DNA of 64,000 nt from Cognaticolwellia beringensis (GCF_002076895.1 NZ_CP020465.1:4216001-4280000), one strand, 5' to 3'; positions 15,942 to 28,977 are shown, numbered from the stretch's first letter. Translations and numbers: made by a program. Notes: generated by a model not told the origin, from the sequence alone.

Positions 15942-16517
15942 TTATTTAAGGCCATGCTGCGCATATTCGCCTTTTACAATAAGCTGTACAGTAATCGGTG
16001 AATCAGTAGTATTTTTCCAGTACCACCCCTGAGAGCCAGAAAATGGCGCTGTAAAGCTACCTTTCATCTCACTCAAAGTTGCTATGGCATAGCTTTCAAA
16101 ATAGCCTGTTTTGTCGCCTTCAGGTTCTCCGTGTAGGTCAAAATACAATGCAGAACCATCGGTTATCCATTCGTACTCAAGCTTTTGATATTGCGCCATG
16201 ATAAATTTGTACTCAACACCACGACCGGCAGGAACAAGCACTTCTATTGTTTCTGAATCTCCTTTTGATTTTTTTGATGCTTCTGGTGTTAAGAGTTGAT
16301 CGGCACTTGCATCCTTCCCTTGATGAAAAATAGTTAAGCCTAGTTCATGCCCAATTCCGGTAGGGTCTATATCATATTCAGCAGGCAATATAATGATTAA
16401 CAGTGTAAATGCTGCGAATACTATGCTGAAAATCGTATATTTGAGCAGCGCAGATTTTGTTAATACCATCGTTTGTGGCGTTGCTTGTTGCATTTTTTCT
16501 TGCCCTTTATCTTGCAT
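15942..16517 (-). CDS. Membrane-anchored periplasmic protein paired with HupE (copy 1)
   Basis: 191 residues. One membrane helix at about 25-45 ends in LPAEYDIDPTG, followed by a periplasmic beta-rich domain with HGEPEGDKTGYFESYA and GSQGWYWKN. Families with this layout are annotated only as 'transmembrane anchor protein'. Function is unknown. It lies downstream of hupE in the metal operon. A close paralogue is encoded at 29318-29854, also directly after a hupE gene, which shows that the two proteins work as a unit. The first nine residues could be dispensable, since a second ATG follows. Confidence 0.8.
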   Translation of the reverse strand: MQDKGQEKMQQATPQTMVLTKSALLKYTIFSIVFAAFTLLIIILPAEYDIDPTGIGHELGLTIFHQGKDASADQLLTPEASKKSKGDSETIEVLVPAGRGVEYKFIMAQYQKLEYEWITDGSALYFDLHGEPEGDKTGYFESYAIATLSEMKGSFTAPFSGSQGWYWKNTTDSPITVQLIVKGEYAQHGLK

Positions 16518-16566
16518 AGTCTTATCTCTTAAAATAGGTAAAATTTGAATCGTAAAATTTAATCAA

Positions 16567-20428
<3,862 letters not shown>

Positions 20429-20438
20429 TTAATAATCC

Positions 20439-21674
20439 TTAATGATCGTGTGAGGCGCCAGATTTTTCAATATCGGCTTTGAGGATATAACTATTCTCTG
20501 TGACATATTCAGTGCCAATGGAGATACCACTTAGCACTTCTATTTCATCGCCAACTACTCGGCCTAGTTCGAGCATTCTTACTTCATATTCGTTACCCAC
20601 TTTGGCATATACGACTGTAAAGTCTCGAAAGCTTTGCAACGCTTTACGTTCAACTGCCATAGCAACATCGTATGAGTCAATTTCAATGTCGGCACTAACA
20701 AATAAACCTTCTGATAACACAGAGTCTGGATTGTTAACTAACACACGAAATAGTTTCGCCTGATCATCTCTTACTTTTAGAATTCGACTATCAATGGTGC
20801 TGACTTTTTTTGCTTCAACACCATTTATCGTCAACGTGGTTCTGGCACCAAGGCGTATAGTTGATAAGTTTTTTGGAAAAACAGCTAGCTCAGCAATTAA
20901 TGTTTTATCGTTGGTGATTTGTAGTAATGAACGACCTTTTGATTGCTCTCCAGAAGTCACATTAACCTTCGTTACTATGCCATTTTGGGCAGAAAGTACC
21001 TTGTAAGATTGCAGACTTTCATTACTTTCTACAGTAAAGAGTAGTTGCCCCTTTGTGACAGAATCTCCCAGTTTTACATGTACTTTTTCAACAAGCCCAT
21101 CAAAGCGAGCATACACGTTGCTAGTTGCATCAGCGGGCAAGATTAACCTGCCATAGACTTCAACAGTTTCGTGAAATGTGGATGGTGCTACAAAGTCAGT
21201 GACAATTTCCATTGCCAGGGCAATATCGTCCGCAATTTTGGTACGACCTTCAAAATTGTCATATTGCCAATCATAGGTTTGCCCCTGATATTTAGCGTAA
21301 AGTGAAACCAGAAATGAGTGAGGTTCATAAATAACCATGTCGCCACGAAGGTATTCTCCTTCCTGATAAAAGTTTATGTCATCTATGCCATCGCCCAACC
21401 GACTTAATTTTACATTGAGCTCTACTTTTGATGGATCTATAGCTTTACCATCCATTGTTGCCCACACGCGAAATTCTGGTGGAACACCTGTTTCAAAAAT
21501 AGCTAACTCTATAGCAAAATCACCTTTTCTCAGCATTCGACCACGATTAGGGCCTTTCTCTGGTTCAGATTCTTCTACTTTTTTCTCTGAAACGGCAAAG
21601 CTAGAGAAACTCGCACTTAAGCCAACAAAGCATAGCGTGCCTATTAGCGTTAATATTTTAAATGTTGATCTCAT
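20439..21674 (-). CDS. czcB: CzcB/CusB-type efflux adaptor
   Basis: 411 residues with a signal peptide (about 1-28). An N-terminal domain (40-150) of the HME adaptor type precedes the lipoyl region (YARFDGLVEKVHVKLGDSVT, about 184-203) and the beta-barrel domain. The second lipoyl half is short and there is little of a helical hairpin, as in CusB-like adaptors. The C-terminus ends SGASHDH, a small His cluster. It lies 3 bp after the TolC-like gene and 19 bp before czcA. Confidence 0.88.
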   Translation of the reverse strand: MRSTFKILTLIGTLCFVGLSASFSSFAVSEKKVEESEPEKGPNRGRMLRKGDFAIELAIFETGVPPEFRVWATMDGKAIDPSKVELNVKLSRLGDGIDDINFYQEGEYLRGDMVIYEPHSFLVSLYAKYQGQTYDWQYDNFEGRTKIADDIALAMEIVTDFVAPSTFHETVEVYGRLILPADATSNVYARFDGLVEKVHVKLGDSVTKGQLLFTVESNESLQSYKVLSAQNGIVTKVNVTSGEQSKGRSLLQITNDKTLIAELAVFPKNLSTIRLGARTTLTINGVEAKKVSTIDSRILKVRDDQAKLFRVLVNNPDSVLSEGLFVSADIEIDSYDVAMAVERKALQSFRDFTVVYAKVGNEYEVRMLELGRVVGDEIEVLSGISIGTEYVTENSYILKADIEKSGASHDH

Positions 21675-21677
21675 GGG

Positions 21678-23078
21678 TTATTTCTCGTTACTTGTTTTGT
21701 TAAAAGGGGCATTAGAGGCTTTATTGATGGCAACTAGGGAAGTACCCGTTAACCGCTCTATTTCAATATTGTTTAAATGCGCATTTTGATAAGCGCCTAT
21801 CAAATCTGCTTGAGCATTTATTAATGCTTGTTGCGTATTCATCCACTCGGTATAGCTATACATACCCGCGTTGTATGCTTGCTCGGCTTCATTAAATGCT
21901 TGTTCTAACAATGGAATGACTTTCTCAGTTACTGCGTGAATAACATGCTGGCTGTGTTTCATTTGCTCGATCAGCACATATAACTGTGTATTGAGCTTAT
22001 GAACGAGGGCTAGTGACTCTGCTTCTAGTTCATTTTGAGTGGCATGTAATGCCCTTATTTTCCCTTCATTTTGATTCGTATCACCAAAGGGGATCGAAAC
22101 CCCAGCTACTAAGCCGAAATCATCAGTTGTTTGATAACGACGTAAACCAGTTGAAAATTGCCATAAGGGTTTAGTCTCAATACGTGAAAGCTCAATTTCA
22201 GACTGAGCAATTCGTTTTTTGGTGGCGAAAAGGCTAACAGAAGGCGTCTGTTTAAGTTTATTAACTAAAGAATTAAAATCAGAACCAGTCGCTAACGATA
22301 AGTTTGGTAAAGATAATAATGACCCGATCACCTTACTCTTTTTATGCTGTTCACTAAGATTTACTGTTTGAACTTGTCCACCCCATTGAGCAAACAGTTG
22401 ATATTTACTTGCGTCAACTTCGTGAGTTAAATCTTCAACGTCCAATTCACGCTTAGCAACTTCAGCTTGAGCTTTTAATTTATCTATTCGGGATGATTTT
22501 CCCACTTTCACGCGTTGTTCTATGGATTTTAATGAATTATTCGCTTGTTTTAGGCTGAATTTTGCTAACATCAATCGTTCTTTATCAACGAGAACTTGTA
22601 TAAAGTATCGTGCCGTTTGTGCCGCTAAATCCAAGGCTTTTACTTCACGCTCTAAGGCAACAGTTGAGCCATACTGTTTAGCCGTTGCCATTTTACGTTT
22701 CACTAACTCCCCATCTAATAACCAAGATATCGACAAGGTTGACTGAGCATTTTTAAAGCCACTATGTTCACCAGTACCTAAGGCATCTTCAATTGTAAAG
22801 CCGATTTGTGGTCTAGACTGAACTCCCGCTTGTTGAGCATAACCTGAGTAAACCTCTGCTTTAAGTGCAAATGATTTAAGTTCAGGATGCATACTGATGG
22901 TTCGTGAAATAGCAGATTCTAAATCAATGGTTTGCAAAGGACTTTGTTGAGCAAAAATAGCAGTTGGCACTAGTGATATGAATATCAGCATGATGCTCTT
23001 ATGTTTGAGGTTAACACTTGCAAAAAACCGATTGCCAATCGGCTTTTTGCAAGTGCGTATTTTAAAGTAGCGTTTCAT
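21678..23078 (-). CDS. czcC: CzcC/TolC-type outer-membrane factor
   Basis: 466 residues of the TolC fold with two long helical repeats (about 60-260 and 280-455) and LESAISRTISMHPELKSF at the start of the mature part. The start is uncertain. ATG at 23078 has AAGG upstream, but codons 8-22 contain a 41-bp inverted repeat that copies the blaI operator. An internal ATG at 22991 (MLIFISLVPTAIFA) has AAGAG four bases before it and lies just after a possible promoter. The signal sequence is at residues 24-43 of the long form. First structural gene of the efflux operon. Confidence 0.85.
   Translation of the reverse strand: MKRYFKIRTCKKPIGNRFFASVNLKHKSIMLIFISLVPTAIFAQQSPLQTIDLESAISRTISMHPELKSFALKAEVYSGYAQQAGVQSRPQIGFTIEDALGTGEHSGFKNAQSTLSISWLLDGELVKRKMATAKQYGSTVALEREVKALDLAAQTARYFIQVLVDKERLMLAKFSLKQANNSLKSIEQRVKVGKSSRIDKLKAQAEVAKRELDVEDLTHEVDASKYQLFAQWGGQVQTVNLSEQHKKSKVIGSLLSLPNLSLATGSDFNSLVNKLKQTPSVSLFATKKRIAQSEIELSRIETKPLWQFSTGLRRYQTTDDFGLVAGVSIPFGDTNQNEGKIRALHATQNELEAESLALVHKLNTQLYVLIEQMKHSQHVIHAVTEKVIPLLEQAFNEAEQAYNAGMYSYTEWMNTQQALINAQADLIGAYQNAHLNNIEIERLTGTSLVAINKASNAPFNKTSNEK
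23010..23055 (-). promoter_or_regulatory. Inverted repeat resembling the blaI operator, with possible promoter
   Basis: 20-bp arms (19 of 20 paired, 1-base spacer) from 23015 to 23055. On the minus strand the centre CCGATTGGCAATCGGTTTTT matches the blaI operator in 17 of 20 bases. TTGGCA (23033-23038), 17 bp, GTTAAC (23010-23015) gives -35/-10 hexamers in the same geometry as at blaI. It probably marks a second BlaI-controlled promoter for the efflux genes. Confidence 0.55.
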
Positions 23079-23114
23079 TGTTAATACCTTAGCGTAAGAC
23101 TTTAGATGAGTGTT

Positions 23115-24083
23115 TTAATGCGTAAATAGGGTTTCAATAACGTGATGTAAGCTATCTACAGATGTTGTTGAAATCAAAACTAAAAAGAGTATGGCTATCA
23201 AAACACCTCCCTTGGGAAATGTTTTGAACTGTTTGTCATTGAGTAAATGTAGTACTCGTTGTTCAATAGCGTGTCGGCAAAAATGAACAAATAACTCACT
23301 GTTATATTGTGGGTGAATTGAATAGTTAGCTGCCAATTTCGTAAATTTTATCAGGGTACTAGCGACATTGTTTGACTGTTGTTGGTTTTTGACAAACAAA
23401 GAATCAGCGTCTTGTTCCATAGATAGAGACATCATGGATAGTAATAAATGCTTAATATTAGATGCAAAATAAGCTGAGAAAAATGAAAAAAGCCATTTTT
23501 TCATTGGATCATAATGGTGTACATGAGCTAGCTCATGCTGAAGGATGATTTCTATATCATCAGCGCCTAGTTGCTCAATAAGACCCGTTGAAATAAAGCA
23601 CGAAGGATTGAGCATCCCTCCTGTGAATGCTGTTGGTAGAGGTGACTCAATGATAAATACTTGTTTACGCTTCTCTGTCCCAAATCTACGCAAAAGACTG
23701 ATCTGCTGATGGTTGTGATAAAGCACAATTATTTTTTTTGTAAAAATATATAGACTGAAACCAACGAAAATGAGCAAACTAATACTATGCCAACTCAGGA
23801 AATAGAAAATATCTGAATGATGCCAATGCGCTATGTCAGTCAGCCAATTAGATGTCGAATCATCTTGAAATAATGGACTAAAAACAAGTGTGACACATAC
23901 AGCAATAAACCAAGGAGTGAGCACAGATAACCATAATAATGATTTACGTGTAGTGACAGCATAATCAGCTAATCTTCCCTTTAGAGACCAAAATACTGCT
24001 GAAACAAATATGTTAGCTACTATAAAGGCTAATACCCCTACAGCAAGTAAATTAAATGCTAATGCCCATTGGTCATAAATCAT
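23115..24083 (-). CDS. M56-family (BlaR1-like) membrane metallopeptidase
   Basis: 322 residues with three to four N-terminal membrane helices (about 10-32, 48-70, 92-113) and a cytoplasmic zinc-protease domain holding HELAH (in LQHELAHVHHYDP). A last helix lies near the C-terminus (about 293-312). No penicillin-binding sensor domain is fused, unlike BlaR1. M56 proteases paired with BlaI cleave the repressor when a signal is received. The gene starts 2 bp after blaI. Here the signal is likely metal or envelope stress, an inference from the downstream efflux genes. Confidence 0.88.
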   Translation of the reverse strand: MIYDQWALAFNLLAVGVLAFIVANIFVSAVFWSLKGRLADYAVTTRKSLLWLSVLTPWFIAVCVTLVFSPLFQDDSTSNWLTDIAHWHHSDIFYFLSWHSISLLIFVGFSLYIFTKKIIVLYHNHQQISLLRRFGTEKRKQVFIIESPLPTAFTGGMLNPSCFISTGLIEQLGADDIEIILQHELAHVHHYDPMKKWLFSFFSAYFASNIKHLLLSMMSLSMEQDADSLFVKNQQQSNNVASTLIKFTKLAANYSIHPQYNSELFVHFCRHAIEQRVLHLLNDKQFKTFPKGGVLIAILFLVLISTTSVDSLHHVIETLFTH

Positions 24084-24085
24084 TA

Positions 24086-24481
24086 TTAGGCATTCTTCTG
24101 TAGTTTTTGACGTTGCTGTTCAATCATTGCCTCTAACTTATCAAGCTGTTGTTCATCTAAATCTTCTGAAATAGAAGAGAAGGCAGCAATGACACTATTC
24201 TCATCTTTAGAAACAAAATCATGAGTAACATTTTTGATAAGTTGGCCTATTAATTCATGACGTTCAACTTTGGGGTAGTATTGATAAGCATGGCCGCTTT
24301 TCTCTCTGCCAAGTAAATCCTTTTTAAACAATCGCTCTAAAGTACTTTGTATAGTATTTAGTGATCCACCTCTATTTTTTTCAAAATAACTAAATACCTG
24401 TTTAGCATCAGCAGGTTGTATTTTCCATAAATATTCTAAAACTTGTTTTTCTAATTCACCGAGTTGCATAGATTTTTTCAT
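24086..24481 (-). CDS. blaI: BlaI/MecI/CopY-family repressor
   Basis: 131 residues. A winged helix-turn-helix (residues 6-75, LGELEKQVLEYLWKIQPADA onward) is followed by a helical dimerisation and cleavage region. Members repress operons until cleaved by a partner M56 protease or until they release the operator on metal binding. The partner protease gene follows after 2 bp. A 35-bp dyad overlaps the promoter upstream, so it is probably autoregulated, and it likely controls the efflux genes as well. Confidence 0.9.
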   Translation of the reverse strand: MKKSMQLGELEKQVLEYLWKIQPADAKQVFSYFEKNRGGSLNTIQSTLERLFKKDLLGREKSGHAYQYYPKVERHELIGQLIKNVTHDFVSKDENSVIAAFSSISEDLDEQQLDKLEAMIEQQRQKLQKNA

Positions 24482-24508
24482 CGCTATAAATTCTGGTGTG
24501 ATATTGAC

Positions 24509-24543
24509 ACACTAAAAACCGACAGGCAATCGGTATTTAGTGT
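24509..24543 (-). promoter_or_regulatory. BlaI-type operator overlapping blaI promoter
   Basis: ACACTAAAAACCGA and TCGGTATTTAGTGT are 14-bp arms (13 paired) around a 7-bp centre. On the minus strand TTGCCT (24524-24529), 17 bp, CAATAT (24501-24506) is a fair sigma-70 promoter lying within and beside the dyad, 20 bp before blaI. Confidence 0.7.
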
Positions 24544-24636
24544 TTTTACGGTTATATATTCATATTAACTTTTGGAAATGGTGTCTGTGCTTTGTTTTTT
24601 TATTCGGGTAGTTGTTGTGAAATTATTAGTACATAA

Positions 24637-24996
24637 GTGTTCGTAAATTACCTGCTTTACTTAGCTACAATCCCCCATGGTGAACATTCATTTTACCTAA
24701 AAATTGGTATCTCAAAGTATATTGATGCAAATACACGAAATAATTCATTACCTTCAGGATCTAATATACTTAAACAGGAAGTAGCAGAATTGCACCGTTG
24801 CTTTCAGGCTGAGCAAATTATATTAAAAGAGGAAAAACAAGAAGGTTTTGTTATACCACCTCTATTGAGATTTCAAGGTTACTCTGAAGTACTTATGCAG
24901 TTGCCATTAAAATCAAAAGTTAAACAAGATTATTCTGCACGGCTAAAATCAGCCATTGAAGAAACCAAATATTATGATGAATTCATAAAACTTTAG
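24637..24996 (+). CDS. Small protein resembling a GIY-YIG/T5orf172-type domain, possibly truncated
   Basis: 119 residues from GTG. An in-frame TAA lies directly before it, so it cannot extend upstream. YLATIPHGEHSFYLKIGIS near the start and ALHR-like helix FQAEQIILKEE followed by PPLLRFQGYSE resemble the GIY-YIG/T5orf172 nuclease layout, but the usual second catalytic residues are not evident. There is no good ribosome site. It lies just inside the tRNA-Ser end of the island, where an integrase or related mobility gene would be expected, so it could be a leftover of the element's mobility module. Confidence 0.4.
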   Translation: MFVNYLLYLATIPHGEHSFYLKIGISKYIDANTRNNSLPSGSNILKQEVAELHRCFQAEQIILKEEKQEGFVIPPLLRFQGYSEVLMQLPLKSKVKQDYSARLKSAIEETKYYDEFIKL

Positions 24997-25035
24997 TGTT
25001 TAATGTAAATATATTCGGAAAATATTCGGAAGTGT

Positions 25036-25071
25036 CAAAAAGGAAAAAGGGCTGCACTTTGTGCAGCCCTT
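25036..25071 (-). terminator. Rho-independent terminator, minus strand
   Basis: AAGGGCTGCAC and GTGCAGCCCTT form an 11-bp stem with a 3-base loop. On the minus strand it is followed by TTTCCTTTTT. It lies just beyond the tRNA-Ser tail copy and isolates the island from transcription through the tRNA region. Confidence 0.8.
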
Positions 25072-25076
25072 AGAAT

Positions 25077-25157
25077 GTGCCGGTGAGATAGAGATTTGAA
25101 GTCTCCTCAAGGTTTAGCGCTACAAACCCAATTATACTGTTTAGTAAATTTAAGACG
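25077..25157 (-). repeat. Decayed tRNA-Ser tail unit, island side
   Basis: This unit begins with GTGCCGGTGAGATAGAG and has the same GGTTTAGCGCTACAAACC hairpin as the four units at 5955-6427. It is spaced exactly 118 bp from the same point in the intact tRNA gene, so the repeat family is present at both ends of the island. Confidence 0.8.
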
Positions 25158-25189
25158 AAAAAAAACCGCTAATAAATTAGCGGTTTTTT
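25158..25189 (-). terminator. tRNA-Ser terminator
   Basis: CCGCTAAT, two bases, ATTAGCGG with flanking A and T runs. It starts 6 bases after the tRNA 3' end on the minus strand. The same hairpin is the terminator copied in every 118-bp unit at 5955-6427. Confidence 0.85.
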
Positions 25190-25195
25190 AGAATG

Positions 25196-25286
25196 TGGCG
25201 GTGAGATAGAGATTTGAACTCTAGAAGGGCTACAAACCCTTGCCGGTTTTCAAGACCGGTGCTTTCGACCACTCAGCCATCTCACC
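25196..25286 (-). tRNA. serT: tRNA-Ser(TGA)
   Basis: A complete 91-base class II tRNA on the minus strand: acceptor GGTGAGA pairing with TCTCACC, D-arm GGCTGAGTGGTCGAAAGC, anticodon loop CTTGAAA (anticodon TGA), long variable arm AAGGGTTTGTAGCCCTT, T-arm with GTTCAAAT, and encoded CCA. Its 3' part is duplicated at 6428-6493, so it is the integration site of the island to its left. The acceptor and anticodon parts are intact, so it should still function. Confidence 0.97.
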
Positions 25287-25323
25287 TGAAGTTCAAAAGC
25301 ATTGCTGCTTCAGAACGGGGCGA

Positions 25324-25352
25324 ATAATAAATACTGTGCACAACTTTGTAAA
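25324..25352 (-). promoter_or_regulatory. tRNA-Ser promoter
   Basis: On the minus strand TTTACA (25347-25352), 17 bp, TATTAT (25324-25329), followed by a GC-rich CGCCCCG discriminator. Such discriminators are typical of stringently controlled stable RNA promoters. Confidence 0.7.
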
Positions 25353-25560
25353 GTGCTAATTAACAATAATGGCCATTTAAATTGATTTTTGTTATCAAGT
25401 GCTGAATAAATCATCAAATTATGATTTTTAACGCCCTTTCTTGTTATTTATACTGTCGATAGTTTTTATTTTTCTCAGTACGATTTGTAACAAACGTATG
25501 CAACAGTAATTACTTATTCTGCTGCTATAATATGCTATTGCAAATTTTTCCGGAGGTATT

Positions 25561-27024
25561 GTGCCAACATCTAGTAAATCAGTTGCTGATAGAAGTCTAT
25601 TAAGCTTAACTTGGCCCATTTTTATTGACCTATTTTTCATTTTTATGATAAATGTTGCCGATGCTTGGTTTTTAAGTCGTATTTCTGATACCGCAGCAGC
25701 TTCTATTGGCGCTATTATGCCTATTTTAGGTATTGCGTTTGCGCTTTACAGCACTTTGCATCAAGGTGGCAGTAGTGTTGCCTCGCAACGTATTGGTGCC
25801 GGAGATTTACAGAAACTAGCAACAACCTATGGTGTACTATTTGCTATTCTTTTATTTAGTGGCCTTGTTTTAACCATTATCATGCTGACATTTTCGCCTA
25901 CATTCGCCCAATGGATGGGCTTGTCAGACGATATGGCTGCCATGGCAAGTATTTATTTAAGTACTATTGGTATGGGCACTTGGATATTAGCCATTCGCTT
26001 TGCTGCCGCAGGTGTTTTAACGTCTCAAGGCAAAACCCACTGGAATATGTGGTCAACCTTCGTGATGACCATAGTCAATATACTATTTAATTACCTATTA
26101 ATTGACGGTAAACATGGTTTTCCTGATCTTGGCGTACAAGGTGTTGCCTTAGCCTCAGTCATTGCTTGGCTTGTCAGCTTATGTTTTACTTTATTAATTA
26201 TTACCAAGCATTTAAAAATTAAAATTGCTTTACCTAAAACTTGGCTGCTATTTAAAAAAGACAGTGCCCCTATTTTAAAAATATCTATGCCGTCAGTGTT
26301 AGAGCCAATGTCATGGCAACTCACTCAAATAGTAATGACGGTGATGATAGTCACTATGGGCGAACTTGCTTTAGCCACTCGTATTTATACTTTTAATTTA
26401 CTTTTTACTGCCATTCTTTATGGTTTCGCTATTAGTGCTGGTGTGCAAATAAAAGTAGCGAATTTTATTGGTGCTAAACGCTTTGATGACGCTCACAAAC
26501 AACTAATTTTGGGTCTAAAACTGGGTATTGCCGGCGCAATGTTTTTTGTATTTACCTTACTGGCATTTTCTGATCAATTATTTGCGGTTTTTACCAGTAA
26601 TACTGACATCTGGGCGTTAGGGAAATTAATCTTATTTGTCGCCATTATAGGTGAGTTTGGTCGAAGCTTTAATTTGATTGTGGGTTCGTCATTACGTGCC
26701 TCTGGAGATGCACGGTTTATATCAACGTTTGGCTTTGTCATTATGTGGTTTTTCGCCCTACCGCTAGCTTGGCTTTTAGGGCTTCATTTTGCCTATGGCT
26801 TGGTTGGTATTTGGTTAGCGACTAGCTTAGATGAATGTATTCGCGGAGTTATTGCTTTTAAACGATGGAATACCGGTATATGGCGCACTAAAGGTGTTTA
26901 TGTTGAAGAATATCCTGTGCATGAACCTAGCTTAAATGAGCGGATAGACTGCCAAGAAGCTAATGATTGCTTTGAAGTGTTTAATCCTGAGCCAGCGCAA
27001 CCATTAACTGAGCCAAAAATTTGA
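25561..27024 (+). CDS. MATE-family efflux transporter
   Basis: 487 residues with twelve membrane helices in two MATE halves (about 10-215 and 235-440). GTG start with GGAGG five bases before. MATE exporters use sodium or proton gradients to expel cationic drugs and metabolites. The hydrophilic tail (about 450-487), rich in E and P, is longer than in most members and its role is unclear. The gene is monocistronic: it starts 274 bp past the tRNA-Ser gene and ends with a terminator. It is outside the island. Confidence 0.9.
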   Translation: MPTSSKSVADRSLLSLTWPIFIDLFFIFMINVADAWFLSRISDTAAASIGAIMPILGIAFALYSTLHQGGSSVASQRIGAGDLQKLATTYGVLFAILLFSGLVLTIIMLTFSPTFAQWMGLSDDMAAMASIYLSTIGMGTWILAIRFAAAGVLTSQGKTHWNMWSTFVMTIVNILFNYLLIDGKHGFPDLGVQGVALASVIAWLVSLCFTLLIITKHLKIKIALPKTWLLFKKDSAPILKISMPSVLEPMSWQLTQIVMTVMIVTMGELALATRIYTFNLLFTAILYGFAISAGVQIKVANFIGAKRFDDAHKQLILGLKLGIAGAMFFVFTLLAFSDQLFAVFTSNTDIWALGKLILFVAIIGEFGRSFNLIVGSSLRASGDARFISTFGFVIMWFFALPLAWLLGLHFAYGLVGIWLATSLDECIRGVIAFKRWNTGIWRTKGVYVEEYPVHEPSLNERIDCQEANDCFEVFNPEPAQPLTEPKI

Positions 27025-27074
27025 TAATTGAAGCGTAGACTTACATAAGTGAAGTCTTATAAAAGTAAATGCCA

Positions 27075-27108
27075 ATGCCGTTAATAACATAAAATTAACG
27101 GCATTTTT
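27075..27108 (+). terminator. Terminator after MATE gene
   Basis: ATGCCGTTAA and TTAACGGCAT form a 10-bp stem followed by TTTT. Confidence 0.75.
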
Positions 27109-27189
27109 GTTAGCGAAACAGCATACGAACCTCAACTCGGATACCTAACACAAGCCAGTTAGAGTTAAGCTAGAGTAAGCTAGAATTAA

Positions 27190-28977
27190 CTAAAGTGAAC
27201 TAGTATTTTCCTCTTGTTTGTCTTGTTCTTCTTGTTCTTTAGCTTCTTGTACTTCTTTAGCTGCTAGTTGTTTGGCTTGGTTAATTCTCAACGCTAAATA
27301 TAAATCAGAATGCACATATATCCCCTCACTGCCTGATTTAATTTCCGCATTGACAAACCACGCCAGTAATTGACGTTTTCTGCCGGCAATTTCAAGGCGT
27401 ACGCCGCGTTTTTGAAATATAACATTTAAGTCAGCCAACATTGCCATAACACTTAAGTCTAGGTGAGTAAAACACGGTACGGCATCAATAATCACACACT
27501 CAATATCATCTTTTTGTCTTGCGTATTGCTCTAACAATCTACGTTTAAAGAAACTCGAGTTAAAGTAGGTTAATGGCGAGTTGAAGCGGTAAATGAAAAT
27601 TCCGTCTATCGGTTTTGCTTTATCGCTGGTGTCTAAACTTCTAACAACGCCATTTATATCCATACCGAGTATGTGATCGGTTGGACGCATAACTGTGCGA
27701 ATAAATTGAAATAAACCTAACAATACCGCCAGTGTGATACCAGGAATAACACCAATAAAAAGTACCGCAAATAAAGTTGTTAAGGTTAAGTAAAAGGCTT
27801 GCCTGTCTTTTAATCTTAGCTTCCAAACCGATTTTAAGTCTAAAAGATGTACAGAAGCAATGATCAGCACCACGCCCAATGCCGCACTGGGAATAAACTC
27901 AAGCGGTGCCGTTAAGAAAATAGCAATAATGGCAATAATAACGGCGGCTATGATAGAGACTAATTGCGTTTTACCCCCATTAGCATCATTTACCGCTGTG
28001 CGAGAGTCTGCACCACTCACGGCAAAGCCTTGTGATAAAGCCGAAGCAAAGTTGGCTATGCCCAAAGCCATAAATTCTTTATCAGCATCAATGTCGTAAC
28101 CATTTTTGGCTGCAAAACTACGCGCGGTTAGCATCATGCTGACAAAGCTCACTATCGCTAGGTTAAGTGCAGGCATGACCAATTCGCGAATAATACCAAC
28201 GTTAAAGTCAGGTGCTTTAAATAAAGGTAAGCCGCCATCGACAATCCCAATGGTTTTTATGTCAAATTGTTCTAAATTAAAGCCCCAAACTAACATCGCA
28301 CCAAAAGCAATTGCGAACATAGAAGCTGGCCAAGTGGGTTTTATACGTTTCATCGCAAAATAAATACTCACCGTAAGTAAAGCCATGAGCAGTGTCGGCA
28401 CATGGGCTTGTGAGAGATATTCAGGCACGCCACCTAAGCGTTCAAGTAGGTATTTTTCATCAAAGGTAAAGCCAAACACTTTTGAGAATTGGCCAACAAT
28501 AATAGTAATAGCAACACCATTAAGTAGCCCCATTAAAATTGGTTTAGATAAAAAATCGGCTAACACACCAAGTTTAAAGCGGCTGGCAATGATGCACCAA
28601 AATCCGGTCATGGCGGTCATGGTGATAACTAATTGCCAATGCTTAACAATATCACCGGCGGCTAAAGGCGTTACTACGGCAGCGATAACCGCACAGGTTG
28701 CAGCGTCAGGCCCAACAATTAATTGTTTAGACGTGCCAAATAGCGCATATATGATCATGGGCAACACGCAGGAATAAAGCCCTACAGCAGCATTTACGCC
28801 AGTAAGCTGTGCGTAAGCAATTGCAACGGGTAAAGCAACTGCCGCAACTGACAATGCCGCTTTAGCATCATCAGCGAACCATTGGCGCTCATAATTGAAT
28901 AAAACATTCAGGCCAGGCATGAAAGTATATAAACGGGATAGCAACACTGTTTCCTTACTGAAAATATAATGTCTCAA
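27190..28977 (-). CDS. SulP-family anion transporter with STAS domain
   Basis: 595 residues. A membrane domain with about 10-14 helices (40-430) contains the SulP signature region (ALPVAIAYAQLTGVNAAVGLY near residue 49), and a STAS domain lies at about 455-565. Members carry sulfate, bicarbonate or other anions. The C-terminus is a charged E/Q/K-rich tail. The start is uncertain: AAGGA lies just before codons 11 (GTG, 28947) and 12 (TTG), which would remove the first ten residues. No carbonic anhydrase or cys gene is adjacent, so the substrate is open. Confidence 0.9.
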   Translation of the reverse strand: MRHYIFSKETVLLSRLYTFMPGLNVLFNYERQWFADDAKAALSVAAVALPVAIAYAQLTGVNAAVGLYSCVLPMIIYALFGTSKQLIVGPDAATCAVIAAVVTPLAAGDIVKHWQLVITMTAMTGFWCIIASRFKLGVLADFLSKPILMGLLNGVAITIIVGQFSKVFGFTFDEKYLLERLGGVPEYLSQAHVPTLLMALLTVSIYFAMKRIKPTWPASMFAIAFGAMLVWGFNLEQFDIKTIGIVDGGLPLFKAPDFNVGIIRELVMPALNLAIVSFVSMMLTARSFAAKNGYDIDADKEFMALGIANFASALSQGFAVSGADSRTAVNDANGGKTQLVSIIAAVIIAIIAIFLTAPLEFIPSAALGVVLIIASVHLLDLKSVWKLRLKDRQAFYLTLTTLFAVLFIGVIPGITLAVLLGLFQFIRTVMRPTDHILGMDINGVVRSLDTSDKAKPIDGIFIYRFNSPLTYFNSSFFKRRLLEQYARQKDDIECVIIDAVPCFTHLDLSVMAMLADLNVIFQKRGVRLEIAGRKRQLLAWFVNAEIKSGSEGIYVHSDLYLALRINQAKQLAAKEVQEAKEQEEQDKQEENTSSL

